NCBI RefSeq assembly: GCF_902500215.1
Contig: NZ_CABVOU010000039.1
Coordinates: 248,001-312,000, forward strand
Direction of reading: 5' to 3'
Length of the DNA: 64,000 nt
Origin: Halomonas lysinitropha
GTDB taxonomy: Bacteria > Pseudomonadota > Gammaproteobacteria > Pseudomonadales > Halomonadaceae
The notes below the pieces were generated by a model. It worked only from the letters and a program-made list of their open reading frames with translations, was not told the DNA's origin and made no database searches. The position numbers and the translations under genes were made by a program. This document shows positions 49,939 through 57,918 of the stretch, piece after piece; position 1 is the stretch's first letter; each line of letters begins with the position of its first letter.

Positions 49939-51602
49939 CACTGATCGCCCGCTATAAGCTCGACGGCAACGCCCGCGACAGCGCGGGCACCGCCCACGGC
50001 ACCGCGGTGGACGTGACCTGGGCGCCCAGCCAACTGGTCGATGGGGGAGGGGAGGCGCGCCTCAACGGTACCACCAGCCGCATCGACACCGCCATCCAGT
50101 TCAGCAGCGAGACCGCCGTATCGCTGCCCGTTTGGTTCCGACCAGGCCCTGGAGCCGGGCACCTGATCGGCCAGCACGACGGCACCAATGGCCTGGCCAT
50201 CGAGCAGACCGAGACCGGCAAGATCCGCCTGGTGGTGGGCGGCACGGCCAGCACGGAGGTGACCGTCTACCCCGGCGAGTACCACCACGCCGTGGCGGTG
50301 TATGACGCCGCCGAGGCGACCCTCTACCTGGACAATGAAGCCGTGGCCACGGTAACGGCCACCGTCACCTGGCCGGCGGTGCCGGTGACCCTCGGCGCTA
50401 GGGCGGACAGCAGCGCGGCACTCGCGTGCGATGTGGTGGATGTGGGGGTATACGACTCAAAAGAGATCCCGATTACAGTCCCGACTGACGGTCTCACCAT
50501 TAGGTACACAATGGATGACGTCACCGGCAGTACGCTGGTGGCCGAAACGGGTGATTACAATGGGACGATAAGTGGGGCGGCGCAGGAGCCAGGGATAAAA
50601 GGCCAAGCTCTGGCTTTTAATAAAAGCAACAATGACCATGTTTATGTTCAGATAGAAAACAGCATTAGATATAATATACTCTCGATATCATGTTGGGTAA
50701 AAAGAGAATATTCTACTGCATTTGAAGCAATCTGTTCCTTTAGTGGTATTGGAAATGAAAGGGTTGATTTTTATATTCAAGGGTCTAGTGGATTTCTTAG
50801 AGTCCAAGTCTCAAGTTCTGGTGGTTCTCAAGTTTTTGGCTCGCCATCTGGGGGAAGCGTCCACGATGGGGAATGGCATTTAGCTCAAATCGAAGTGAAT
50901 GCCGATATAGATGAAGTTAATTTTTTTGTGGATTCACAGCACGTCGGGAGCCTGGATATTTCGGCCATTGGATACACAGGCATAACTCCGCAGTCATTGG
51001 TTATAGGATGTATGGTTCCTGAAAATAAAATTAACTTCCTTAATGGAATGTTGGATATTTTCAGCACACACAACCGCTCACTTACACAAACAGAAAGACA
51101 AGATTTATACACCGAAGTAACCGGAAATACGTTTTTTAATATTTCAGGAATAACTTACCGAGTTGGTCGAGATCTGGGGGGTGTTGGCCAGGCATACAAC
51201 CCCCATCCGAGCCCGGTCCCCAACCCCACCGCCATCCCTCGCTCCGGCCGCAGCAGCGTGCAGGGCGTCACGGCCCTGCTGGCCCGGCCGGCCTGGTTCG
51301 ACCAGCGCGACGGCAGCGGCGGCAGCCACCTGACGCCGGAGGGCGTGGTCTCCCGGCCCGATCGCCAGGGGCGCATCAGCGGCAATACCACCGATCCCAA
51401 CGGCAACCCGGTTTCGCGTCGGGTGCGCTGCTTCGAACGCACGACCGGGCGCATCGTCCGCGAGGGCTGGAGCAACAGCGCCGGCTACTACCAGTTCGAC
51501 GACCTGGATCCGGCCAAGCGCTTCACCATCGTCGCCCATGACCATACCGGCGAATACAACGCCGTGATCGCAGACAACGCCCAACCGGAGGTGCCCGCCT
51601 GA
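49935..51602 (+). CDS. Tail fibre with two LamG-type domains, candidate receptor-binding protein
   Basis: 555 residues from the ATG at 49935. Residues 1-165 are a LamG/concanavalin-like domain (ARYKLDGNARDSAGTAHGTAV, YHHAVAVYDAAEATLYLDNEAVATV). Residues about 175-405 are a second one (IRYTMDDVTGSTLVAETGDYNGTISG, EWHLAQIEVNADIDEVNFFVDSQHVG). The C-terminus has a carboxypeptidase-regulatory-like beta domain (RISGNTTDPNGNPVSRRVRCF, SAGYYQFDDLDP). DNA for the second domain (about 50450-51170) is AT-rich, unlike both flanks, so it was probably gained by recombination. Confidence 0.8.
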   Translation: MTLIARYKLDGNARDSAGTAHGTAVDVTWAPSQLVDGGGEARLNGTTSRIDTAIQFSSETAVSLPVWFRPGPGAGHLIGQHDGTNGLAIEQTETGKIRLVVGGTASTEVTVYPGEYHHAVAVYDAAEATLYLDNEAVATVTATVTWPAVPVTLGARADSSAALACDVVDVGVYDSKEIPITVPTDGLTIRYTMDDVTGSTLVAETGDYNGTISGAAQEPGIKGQALAFNKSNNDHVYVQIENSIRYNILSISCWVKREYSTAFEAICSFSGIGNERVDFYIQGSSGFLRVQVSSSGGSQVFGSPSGGSVHDGEWHLAQIEVNADIDEVNFFVDSQHVGSLDISAIGYTGITPQSLVIGCMVPENKINFLNGMLDIFSTHNRSLTQTERQDLYTEVTGNTFFNISGITYRVGRDLGGVGQAYNPHPSPVPNPTAIPRSGRSSVQGVTALLARPAWFDQRDGSGGSHLTPEGVVSRPDRQGRISGNTTDPNGNPVSRRVRCFERTTGRIVREGWSNSAGYYQFDDLDPAKRFTIVAHDHTGEYNAVIADNAQPEVPA

Positions 51603-52021
51603 TGGCCAACCTTGCCCTTGCCCTGAGCGAACGCCAGGCCCGCCTCGAGACCCTGGCCGCGCGGATCAACGCCGGCGCCACCGAACAGGCCCCGGCGACG
51701 CTGACCTTCTACGCCGAACCGCAGCCGGCCAGCCCCGACACCGCCCTGGCCGGCCAGGTGGTGCTGGCGGTGGTCGAGTGCCCAATCCCCTTCGAGGACG
51801 AGATCGTCAACGCCGTGCTGACCACGGCCCCGTTCGATGAGGTGCTGGCCACCGAGGCGGGCATCGCCGCCTGGGCGCGCCTGCGCGACAGCGCCGGCGC
51901 GGTGAAGGCCGACCTCACCGTGGGCGTGGAGGGCAGTGGCGCCAACATCGAGATCACCCAGACGCAGTTCTATGCCGGGGTGATCGTCGAGATAACCTCG
52001 GGCACCATCGCCGAGGCCTGA
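51602..52021 (+). CDS. Hypothetical tail protein
   Basis: 139 residues, TGATG-coupled to the LamG gene: LALALSERQARLETLAARINAGATEQAPATLTFY and a beta-rich remainder. Probably part of the tail tip or a fibre chaperone. No family recognised. Confidence 0.65.
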   Translation: MANLALALSERQARLETLAARINAGATEQAPATLTFYAEPQPASPDTALAGQVVLAVVECPIPFEDEIVNAVLTTAPFDEVLATEAGIAAWARLRDSAGAVKADLTVGVEGSGANIEITQTQFYAGVIVEITSGTIAEA

Positions 52022-52064
52022 TCGTCACCGAACCTCCAGCACAGCACGTAGCCGAGGAGCCGGA

Positions 52065-54362
52065 ATGGCCCAGTATCATCTCCAGTTCGGCCCCGCCGGC
52101 TATGTCTCGCCCACCGGCGGGGCGCCGTTGCAGTTCGGTGTTGCCCAGGCCCCGCCGGACGAGGGCGGTGGTGAGCCCACGCCGGGGATCTGCCCCGAGT
52201 GGCATGCCCCCGTGGGCACGGTGCCGCTGCAGTTCGGCTTTCCCGCCGAGGCCCTGGCCGCCAGCGTCTCCCTGCAGTTCGGCATCTGCCCCGAGGGCGA
52301 GCCCGCCGAGCCTGGTGAGCGCTTCCCCGCCAGCCTCACTGCCACGCTGCCCGCGCCCACGGCCGAACTGGCCGCCACGGTGCCGGTCGCCGCCGGCGCG
52401 ATCGCCGCCACGCTCCCGGCGCCCGAGGCCACGGCCCAGGCGCGTGCGCTGCTGCGCCCGGCCATCAATGCCAGCCTGGCCCCGCCCACGGCGACCATCA
52501 CCGCCGAGCAGCGCCGCCCGGTGGGTACCCTGTTCGGCGTGCTGCCGCCGCCAACTGCCGGGCTCACCGCCCGGGCCCTGCTGCGCCCGGTCATCGACGT
52601 CACCCTGGCCGCGCCCCAGGCCACCGCCACGGCCACCCTGCGCGTGCGCGCCCAGGTCGCGGCGAGCTTGCCGGCGCCTCAGGCATGGTTCGAGGCCGAG
52701 CGCGACATCAACGTCTGGCGCGGCCCCGGCGTGCAGGCCGCCACCGACTACCAGCAAGGTGAGGCGGTGCCGGCGCACGTTACCGGCCGCTATGCCCAGA
52801 GCGAGCGCTACCACCAGGCCACCGCAACCCGCTACCAGCAGGCCGACCCGCTCAGCCGCGGCACCCATGCCACGGCCCAGCACCTGCCCCGACTGGACGA
52901 GATGCGGCGCATCGTGCAGGAGCACGGCGAGCGTCTGGCCAGCCAGCGGGCCACGCACAACCGCTACCTGCCGCGGCTCGACCGCCACCGCACCCCGCGG
53001 GAGCAGCAGGGCGCGGCCATTTGGCAACACGCCGGCACCCACAACCGCTGGCTGCCGCACCTGCGCACCCAGTGGGGCCTGCCCTACCAGCAGGCCAGCC
53101 GCATCCTCGCCTGCCACTGGGGCAGCGACTGGCAGACCGCCGCGCCGCATCCGCTGGCCTGGCAGGCCAGGTACGAGCAAGCCAAATGGCCCGACCCGGG
53201 GACCAGCCCCTACCCGCATCCGCCGGTCGAGCCGCCGCCCGATCCCTATGTGCCCGACAACGAGCTGCCGTTCTGCCGCCCCGGCCAGGGCGACACCGAT
53301 CTCGGCTTCGGGCCCATCGTCTGCCACCCCGTCGGCGTGCCGATCCGGAGGACCTACCTCGTGAGCAACACCGCCAGCCTCAAGCTCGTGGCCACCGGCC
53401 AGCTGCTCGACGCCAGTGCCATCTCCGCCGCCATCGATGCCGACTCCTGGAGCTGGGAAATGCGCGCCACCGTGCACGGCCAGGCCAGCCTCGACGCCGT
53501 GCGCAACGCCAGCCAGCCCGTGGAGATTGAAGCCGTGCTCAACGGCTACGTGTGGCGCGGCGTGCTCGACTCCTGGAGCCGCCAGCGTCAGTTCGGCGAG
53601 GTGCCGACCATCACCCTCAGCGCCCGCAGCCTCGCCGCCTACCTGGCCGCGCCCCACGCCGAGCCGCGCAGCTACAGCGAGACCCAGACCCGCACCGCCC
53701 GTCAGCTCGCCACCCAGGAGTTGCCCCTGGGCTGGACGCTGGACTGGCAGATCGACGACTGGCTGGTCGAGCCCGAGGCCTGGCACTACACCAACCGCAC
53801 GCCCATCGAGGCCATCACCGCCATCGCCAACGCCGCCGGCGCCATGGTGCAGGCTCATCGCAGCGCCCCGCAGCTGATCATCGCCCCGCGTTACGCCCTG
53901 CCGCACTGGGCCTGGGCCGGCACCACGCCCAGCGTGACTCTGCCGCTCGACGTGCTCACCCGGCTCGGCTCCGAGCTGCGCCGCTCCGAGGCGCTCAACG
54001 GCGTCTACATCTCCGGCGAGACCACCGGCGTGCTGGCACTCGTCAAGCGCACCGGCACCGCCGCCGACCGCCTCGGCGAGATGGTCGTCGACCCACTGAT
54101 CACCCGCCAGGCCCCGGCCCGCGCCCGTGGCATCAGCGTGCTTTCCGCCAGCGGTGCCCAGACCCGCGAATCCCTGGCCCTGCCGTTGGCTGACGACCTC
54201 GCCGGGCTGCTCGAGACCGGCCAGCTGCTGCACGTCGATCCCAGCGGGGATGACTGGCGTGGCCTGGTGCGCGCCGTCAGCCTCAACGCCCGCCTGCAGA
54301 ATGATGCCCTCACCATCGAGCAGACCGCCGAGCTCGAACGCCACCTCGAGGAGACCGCCTGA
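52065..54362 (+). CDS. Large tail protein with LQFG repeats and hub-like C-terminus
   Basis: 765 residues. Residues 5-85 repeat (L)QFG four times (HLQFGPAGY, PLQFGVAQA, PLQFGFPAE, SLQFGICPE). Residues 95-215 are Ala/Pro-rich imperfect repeats (ATLPAPTAELAA and related). The C-terminal 330 residues (TASLKLVATGQLLDASAISAAIDADSWSWEMRATV, GEVPTITLSARSLAAYLAAPHA) resemble a baseplate-hub or late-control-like protein. Likely at the tail tip. Confidence 0.7.
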   Translation: MAQYHLQFGPAGYVSPTGGAPLQFGVAQAPPDEGGGEPTPGICPEWHAPVGTVPLQFGFPAEALAASVSLQFGICPEGEPAEPGERFPASLTATLPAPTAELAATVPVAAGAIAATLPAPEATAQARALLRPAINASLAPPTATITAEQRRPVGTLFGVLPPPTAGLTARALLRPVIDVTLAAPQATATATLRVRAQVAASLPAPQAWFEAERDINVWRGPGVQAATDYQQGEAVPAHVTGRYAQSERYHQATATRYQQADPLSRGTHATAQHLPRLDEMRRIVQEHGERLASQRATHNRYLPRLDRHRTPREQQGAAIWQHAGTHNRWLPHLRTQWGLPYQQASRILACHWGSDWQTAAPHPLAWQARYEQAKWPDPGTSPYPHPPVEPPPDPYVPDNELPFCRPGQGDTDLGFGPIVCHPVGVPIRRTYLVSNTASLKLVATGQLLDASAISAAIDADSWSWEMRATVHGQASLDAVRNASQPVEIEAVLNGYVWRGVLDSWSRQRQFGEVPTITLSARSLAAYLAAPHAEPRSYSETQTRTARQLATQELPLGWTLDWQIDDWLVEPEAWHYTNRTPIEAITAIANAAGAMVQAHRSAPQLIIAPRYALPHWAWAGTTPSVTLPLDVLTRLGSELRRSEALNGVYISGETTGVLALVKRTGTAADRLGEMVVDPLITRQAPARARGISVLSASGAQTRESLALPLADDLAGLLETGQLLHVDPSGDDWRGLVRAVSLNARLQNDALTIEQTAELERHLEETA

Positions 54363-54592
54363 TGGCCCGCAACCTCTACCGCCAGTTCCTCGATCTCATC
54401 CCCCGCGACCCGATGTTCGTCGGCGAGGTCATCCAGCACCACCCCGACGGCACCAGCACCCTGCAACTCCCCGGCGGCGGCAACCTCCGCGCCAGGGGGC
54501 AGGGTGTGGCGGTAGGGCTCAAGGCGTTCGTGCAGGCGGGGGAGGTGAAGGGCGAAGCGCCTGCGCTGACGGATGTGGTGGTGGAGGTGTGA
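54362..54592 (+). CDS. Small hub-associated tail protein
   Basis: 76 residues, TGATG-coupled to the hub-like gene. VGEVIQHHPDGTSTLQLPGGGNLRARG is an OB-like beta segment. Last gene of the late operon. Confidence 0.65.
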   Translation: MARNLYRQFLDLIPRDPMFVGEVIQHHPDGTSTLQLPGGGNLRARGQGVAVGLKAFVQAGEVKGEAPALTDVVVEV

Positions 54593-54596
54593 GTGG

Positions 54597-54842
54597 CTAT
54601 AGCAACTGAGCCCAGAGCTGCGGCCCGAAGCCGATGAAAATAGCCACCAGGGCTACCCGCGCGATTCTGTTCGACTTGGCTCGCTTTTTAGCCAGTCGCG
54701 CTCGTGTAGCTTTGAGCTCAGGCGATGTGGTGACCCGAACACCTTGGGACTTCTCGTGCTCCGGAAGGCTTGGTGGGTAGATGAAGAGCAGCGCCACGCC
54801 CAGCATGTCTAGCAGTAGGCCGCCAGTGGTCATGGTTAGCAT
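54597..54842 (-). CDS. Small two-helix membrane protein
   Basis: 81 residues with helices at 4-22 and about 62-79 separated by a basic stretch (ATRARLAKKRAKSNR). It converges on the late operon with a 4-bp gap. Accessory region; function unknown. Confidence 0.5.
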   Translation of the reverse strand: MLTMTTGGLLLDMLGVALLFIYPPSLPEHEKSQGVRVTTSPELKATRARLAKKRAKSNRIARVALVAIFIGFGPQLWAQLL

Positions 54843-54957
54843 GATGAAGACCTCATGTCAGATTGTCTTCACAGGCTAGTCTTGCCCATCTTCAGCGCAA
54901 AGTGGCGGTCGACCAGGGATCAACGCATCGAGGTATGTGGATCAGGCTCAGAATGGT

Positions 54958-55152
54958 CTATCCATACGGTGACTGATTTGTCGGCTTTAAGCTGACTCCC
55001 AGCTCCTGGGCTTTGCTGTAGATGGCATTTTCGGTCCTGCCCAGCTTCAGACCAATGACTCGGGTAGGCGTATTCTCCTTCGCCAACTGTTTCAATTTGG
55101 CTTTGTCCGCTGCAGACCATGGCTTCCCTTCGTTATCTGGCCACTTGCTCAT
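54958..55152 (-). CDS. Small SANT/Myb-like helical protein
   Basis: 64 residues: GKPWSAADKAKLKQLAKENTPTRVIGLKLGRTENAIYSKAQELGVSLKPTNQSPYG. This is a widespread small bacterial protein with a SANT-like three-helix fold and the conserved end SLKPTNQSPYG. Likely binds DNA; function not known. Confidence 0.8.
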   Translation of the reverse strand: MSKWPDNEGKPWSAADKAKLKQLAKENTPTRVIGLKLGRTENAIYSKAQELGVSLKPTNQSPYG

Positions 55153-55190
55153 CGAAGCACTCCATCCTATGACTGTGATTGGCTATGCCG

Positions 55191-56267
55191 CTATCCAAGG
55201 TACTCCGCTACCGTGGCGTTCAGTGCTTCACGGTGCTGGAAGAGGTCGCTAACCGAAGCAATCTCTACCCGATCCTCCTGCTTATCCTGAAAGAACCCCA
55301 CGCGCATAACGCTCTTGGCATTGAAGTGGAAGCGGCAGATCGGCTTGCGGTTGTTGTCATCAAGTAGCACGGCGCAGTAGGACTTGGCATCGCGCATCGT
55401 GATTCGGCCGACGTCTATCTGCTCAGCCAGGATCGACCGGACAATGTTGTAACCATCGATTTCATCTTGAGTCGTGACGATTCCGTCGTCGTCGGTTGGC
55501 TGCTCTTCGCTTGGAGTTTGTAAGGCAGGTATGGCGCTGGCGGCTTCCACATCGTTGCTTGCCAGTGCCCCTTTGAGCCGTTGGGCGACCTGCTCCTTCA
55601 CATAGAGCGTGCCAGCCTCCTTAATGATGGGGGTGAATTCCTCGATGACCTGTCGCGTCTGCCGCCCTTCGTAGATCTTACCGACTATGAACTTGACGTA
55701 TTCTTCCGGGATTTCGCGGAACACCTCATCTATGGCTCTCTTTGCCAAGTTGGTGTACTTGAGACGGTTCGCCGTGCTGAGTATGGCATCGACATCGAAG
55801 TTCGGTTTGGTGAATTTCTGAAGCTCGTCGATGTCCTGGTCGTTGAAGTCAGCGAGATCGAAGGTGAAGAAGGGGCGAGTGTCCAGCTTGTTCTCGAAGT
55901 CGAGGTCGGAGTAGAAGCGATACTCGAAGCCATTCGTCAGGATGGCGAATTTTGCATCGGTGCAGGCGAAGTACCGATACAGCTGGTTGTACTGGACATG
56001 AGAGAGGTCGGCGCCCAGCGGCTTGCATTCCACCAGAATCGACAAGGTGCCATTCGTCCTGATTGCGTAGTCTACCTTTTCCCCTTTCTTGGTGCCGACG
56101 TCAGCGGTGAATTCCGGCACTACCTCTCGCGTATCGAAAGGGTCATAACCCAGCGCACCGATGAAGGGCATCACCAACGCCGTCTTCGTTGCCTCCTCAT
56201 TCTTGATGTGGCCTACCTGTTCCTGGCCTCTCCGAGCGATGCTTGAAAGCTTGTCACCTAGTTCCAT
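55191..56267 (-). CDS. Orphan type I restriction HsdR_N-like nuclease
   Basis: 358 residues. Residues 20-150 carry the HSDR_N fold of the PD-(D/E)xK kind: ALVMPFIGALGYDPFDTREVVPEF, KVDYAI with the Asp, and SILVECKPLG with the ExK. There is no helicase part and no HsdM or HsdS gene nearby. The C-terminal 130 residues (EEQPTDDDGIVTTQDEIDGYNIVRSIL, RFHFNAKSVMRVGFF) match the usual end of these standalone proteins. GC is lower than in the phage body. Possible defence nuclease. Confidence 0.82.
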   Translation of the reverse strand: MELGDKLSSIARRGQEQVGHIKNEEATKTALVMPFIGALGYDPFDTREVVPEFTADVGTKKGEKVDYAIRTNGTLSILVECKPLGADLSHVQYNQLYRYFACTDAKFAILTNGFEYRFYSDLDFENKLDTRPFFTFDLADFNDQDIDELQKFTKPNFDVDAILSTANRLKYTNLAKRAIDEVFREIPEEYVKFIVGKIYEGRQTRQVIEEFTPIIKEAGTLYVKEQVAQRLKGALASNDVEAASAIPALQTPSEEQPTDDDGIVTTQDEIDGYNIVRSILAEQIDVGRITMRDAKSYCAVLLDDNNRKPICRFHFNAKSVMRVGFFQDKQEDRVEIASVSDLFQHREALNATVAEYLG

Positions 56268-56515
56268 GGTTCGTCCCTGCCAATTTTGTTATGTGCGATA
56301 TGAGGTCCACTTAGCCTAGACCTGTCTCTCAGGCAGCACAAAGGTACGTGAGGGGCTAAAGCAGCATCACCGAGTGTTTGTAAGCGATCTCGCACACCAG
56401 AATGCGAGATCTAGCATGGCAATGGCTGCGGCAGGGCGCCTATGTTTGAGGCGTGACGCCTCACAGCATGCGACTCCACAGGATGAGGAGTTGCCACCAC
56501 GGACGGGGCACCGCG

Positions 56516-56822
56516 TCATACCGGCATGGATCGCACCGCCAGGCCAGGGACGGCTTTCTGATCCTTTGCCACCTGCCACACTCCCTCCTCGACATCCTGG
56601 CGCCGATCCAGCAGATACACCGCTGAGCCTGGTTCCCAAAAGCCGGCATGGTGGTCCAAACTCGCCCAGCCTTACCCGCCCGCTGATCAGTCGCCCCTGC
56701 CAGATCACGTGATACTCGACCAACCGATCACCTGGTGGCCGGCCCCGGCGCAAGCTTACCCAGCCCAGGCGCTCAAGGCGCTTACGCCAGGTGGTGAGTC
56801 GGTAACGGGTGGCGTCGTCCAT
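56516..56822 (-). pseudogene. Frameshifted remnant of a small gene
   Basis: From the ATG at 56822 about 52 residues read well (DDATRYRLTTWRKRLERLGW, RGRPPGDRLVEYHVIWQGRL). Coding sense then moves to another frame near 56655-56670, giving SLDHHAGFWEPGSAVYLLD and a stop at 56516. There is no Shine-Dalgarno. Family unknown. Confidence 0.35.
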
Positions 56823-56966
56823 GGAGGAAACATGCCTTCAGGGAAGAGGGTAGGTAAGGATAAGGTGCCATTACTGAGTCAACTGGTGGAGCGCAAGATG
56901 TGAGACACGTTGCCGTCTTCTGAGACGGCGAGTGATCCAAGGTAGTAGGGGTGACGGGGCTCAGTA

Positions 56967-57001
56967 GGTGGGGCGCGGCTCTGCCATTGAGCTACACGAA
57001 C
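56967..57001 (-). pseudogene. 5' half of a tRNA-like sequence
   Basis: On the minus strand GTTCGTG, TA, then a good D arm (GCTCAATGGCAGAGC). After that no matching anticodon stem, T arm or acceptor 3' strand is found. It is either a recombination scar of a tRNA or chance similarity. Confidence 0.35.
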
Positions 57002-57006
57002 AAAGA

Positions 57007-57396
57007 CTACTTCACGGCTACAGCCTCTCGCAATTCCTGAGCTGCTGACAAGTACTGCTCTCGCTGCTCGGCAGTGCATACCGGCTGGCTGTGCTTGTCC
57101 GTCGCATGGGCTTCTCTCTGAGCGGCCAAGTATTTCGCGGCCTTCGGAGCGATCCGCTTTCTGTCACGGTTGCGAAGGCTGGCCTTCATACGGGTCAGAT
57201 CATCGCCTGACGGTGAGCCGCTCACTGTTTCGGGGGAGTCACTGGCGATTAACTTCTCCAACCCCACACGCACATCGTGGGTGAGATGGTTGTATTCGGC
57301 CCTGCGCGAGTTCGCTAGGGAGGCCGCCCATCCAATCAAACCACCCGCTAGGGTGGTGGCGATCGGCAGAGCTGCTTGTGTCCATACAGACATCAT
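57007..57396 (-). CDS. Membrane-anchored hypothetical protein
   Basis: 129 residues from the ATG at 57396 after AAGGACTT. One N-terminal helix (LPIATTLAGGLIGWAASLA), then a charged helical domain (RAEYNHLTHDVRVGLEKLIAS, RKRIAPKAAKYLAAQREA). Right-end accessory gene; function unknown. Confidence 0.55.
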   Translation of the reverse strand: MMSVWTQAALPIATTLAGGLIGWAASLANSRRAEYNHLTHDVRVGLEKLIASDSPETVSGSPSGDDLTRMKASLRNRDRKRIAPKAAKYLAAQREAHATDKHSQPVCTAEQREQYLSAAQELREAVAVK

Positions 57397-57406
57397 CAAG
57401 TCCTTG

Positions 57407-57601
57407 CTATGGGTCGGCGTTCATCCGGGTGGCTTTGTCAGTGTGGCCACAGCTCGTGCATTTGAAGGCAACGTCAGTGGAGCCGTCTAAGCCTCGCCCA
57501 CACTCAAATTCACTGAGGTGGTGTTCGTCGCGGACAGACTCCGTAGCACCGCAAGGACAGGTGATAGTGATCTCGTCAGGGCCTTCGACAATGCTGAACA
57601 T
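57407..57601 (-). CDS. Small zinc-finger-like protein
   Basis: 64 residues from the ATG at 57601, which has an excellent GGGAGGAA ribosome site; a longer reading from 57667 lacks one. CPCG, CGRG and CTSCGH supply zinc ligands. Last gene before attR. Confidence 0.6.
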   Translation of the reverse strand: MFSIVEGPDEITITCPCGATESVRDEHHLSEFECGRGLDGSTDVAFKCTSCGHTDKATRMNADP

Positions 57602-57747
57602 GGCGATTCCTCCCGGTAGGTCCCCTCTGATCATGCCGTAAAACCCAGCCGGAGCGCCAGTATCCATGCAGAGCGTATATGCTGTATGTGCTTCCAGTCT
57701 GAGAGGAAGGTTTCAATTTGACATCAGTACGTTATGCGAACGGCTAT

Positions 57748-57853
57748 GCAACACTGGCAGTGTTGAGGTCAGCGGTTCGATCCCGCTAGGCTCCACCAAA
57801 AAGAACATGTGAATCAGCCCCTTGGCCTAACTCGCCAGGGGGCTTTTTCGTGC
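57748..57853 (+). repeat. attR: right copy of the 106-bp repeat, with tRNA-Ala 3' fragment
   Basis: Identical to 7791-7896. Positions 57748-57798 are the anticodon arm to CCA of tRNA-Ala(GGC) without its 5' half, so this copy is not a functional tRNA. The terminator hairpin recurs at 57816-57849. Confidence 0.95.
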
Positions 57854-57918
57854 GTTGGGGAAAAACTGGGGAACTCCATGGGATGAAGGCTCGAGCCTTT
57901 CCGGGAGGTGCGGAGCGG

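Larger units (their letters stand above)
56268..57006. other. Accessory gap with only gene remnants
   Basis: About 740 bp between the HsdR_N gene and a small minus-strand gene. It contains a frameshifted gene remnant (56516-56822) and half of a tRNA-like sequence (56967-57001). No intact gene is convincing. Confidence 0.5.
7791..57853. mobile_element. Intact temperate siphovirus prophage, about 50 kb, in tRNA-Ala
   Basis: Bounded by the attL/attR repeat. The modules in order are integrase and xis, left early operon, accessory lysogeny genes, CI/Cro switch, O/P replication genes, tRNA, lysis, packaging, HK97-type head, long non-contractile tail, right-end accessory genes. No essential gene appears interrupted. 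One repeat-to-repeat unit, the expected excised circle, is 49,957 bp. Layout and control are lambda-like; the head is HK97-like with a P27-type small terminase and an S49 protease. Confidence 0.96.

Noticed and set aside
56832-56903. 22-residue plus-strand frame with a GGAGGAAAC ribosome site
   Set aside because: Too short, no partner or conservation evidence, and it lies in a region of gene remnants.
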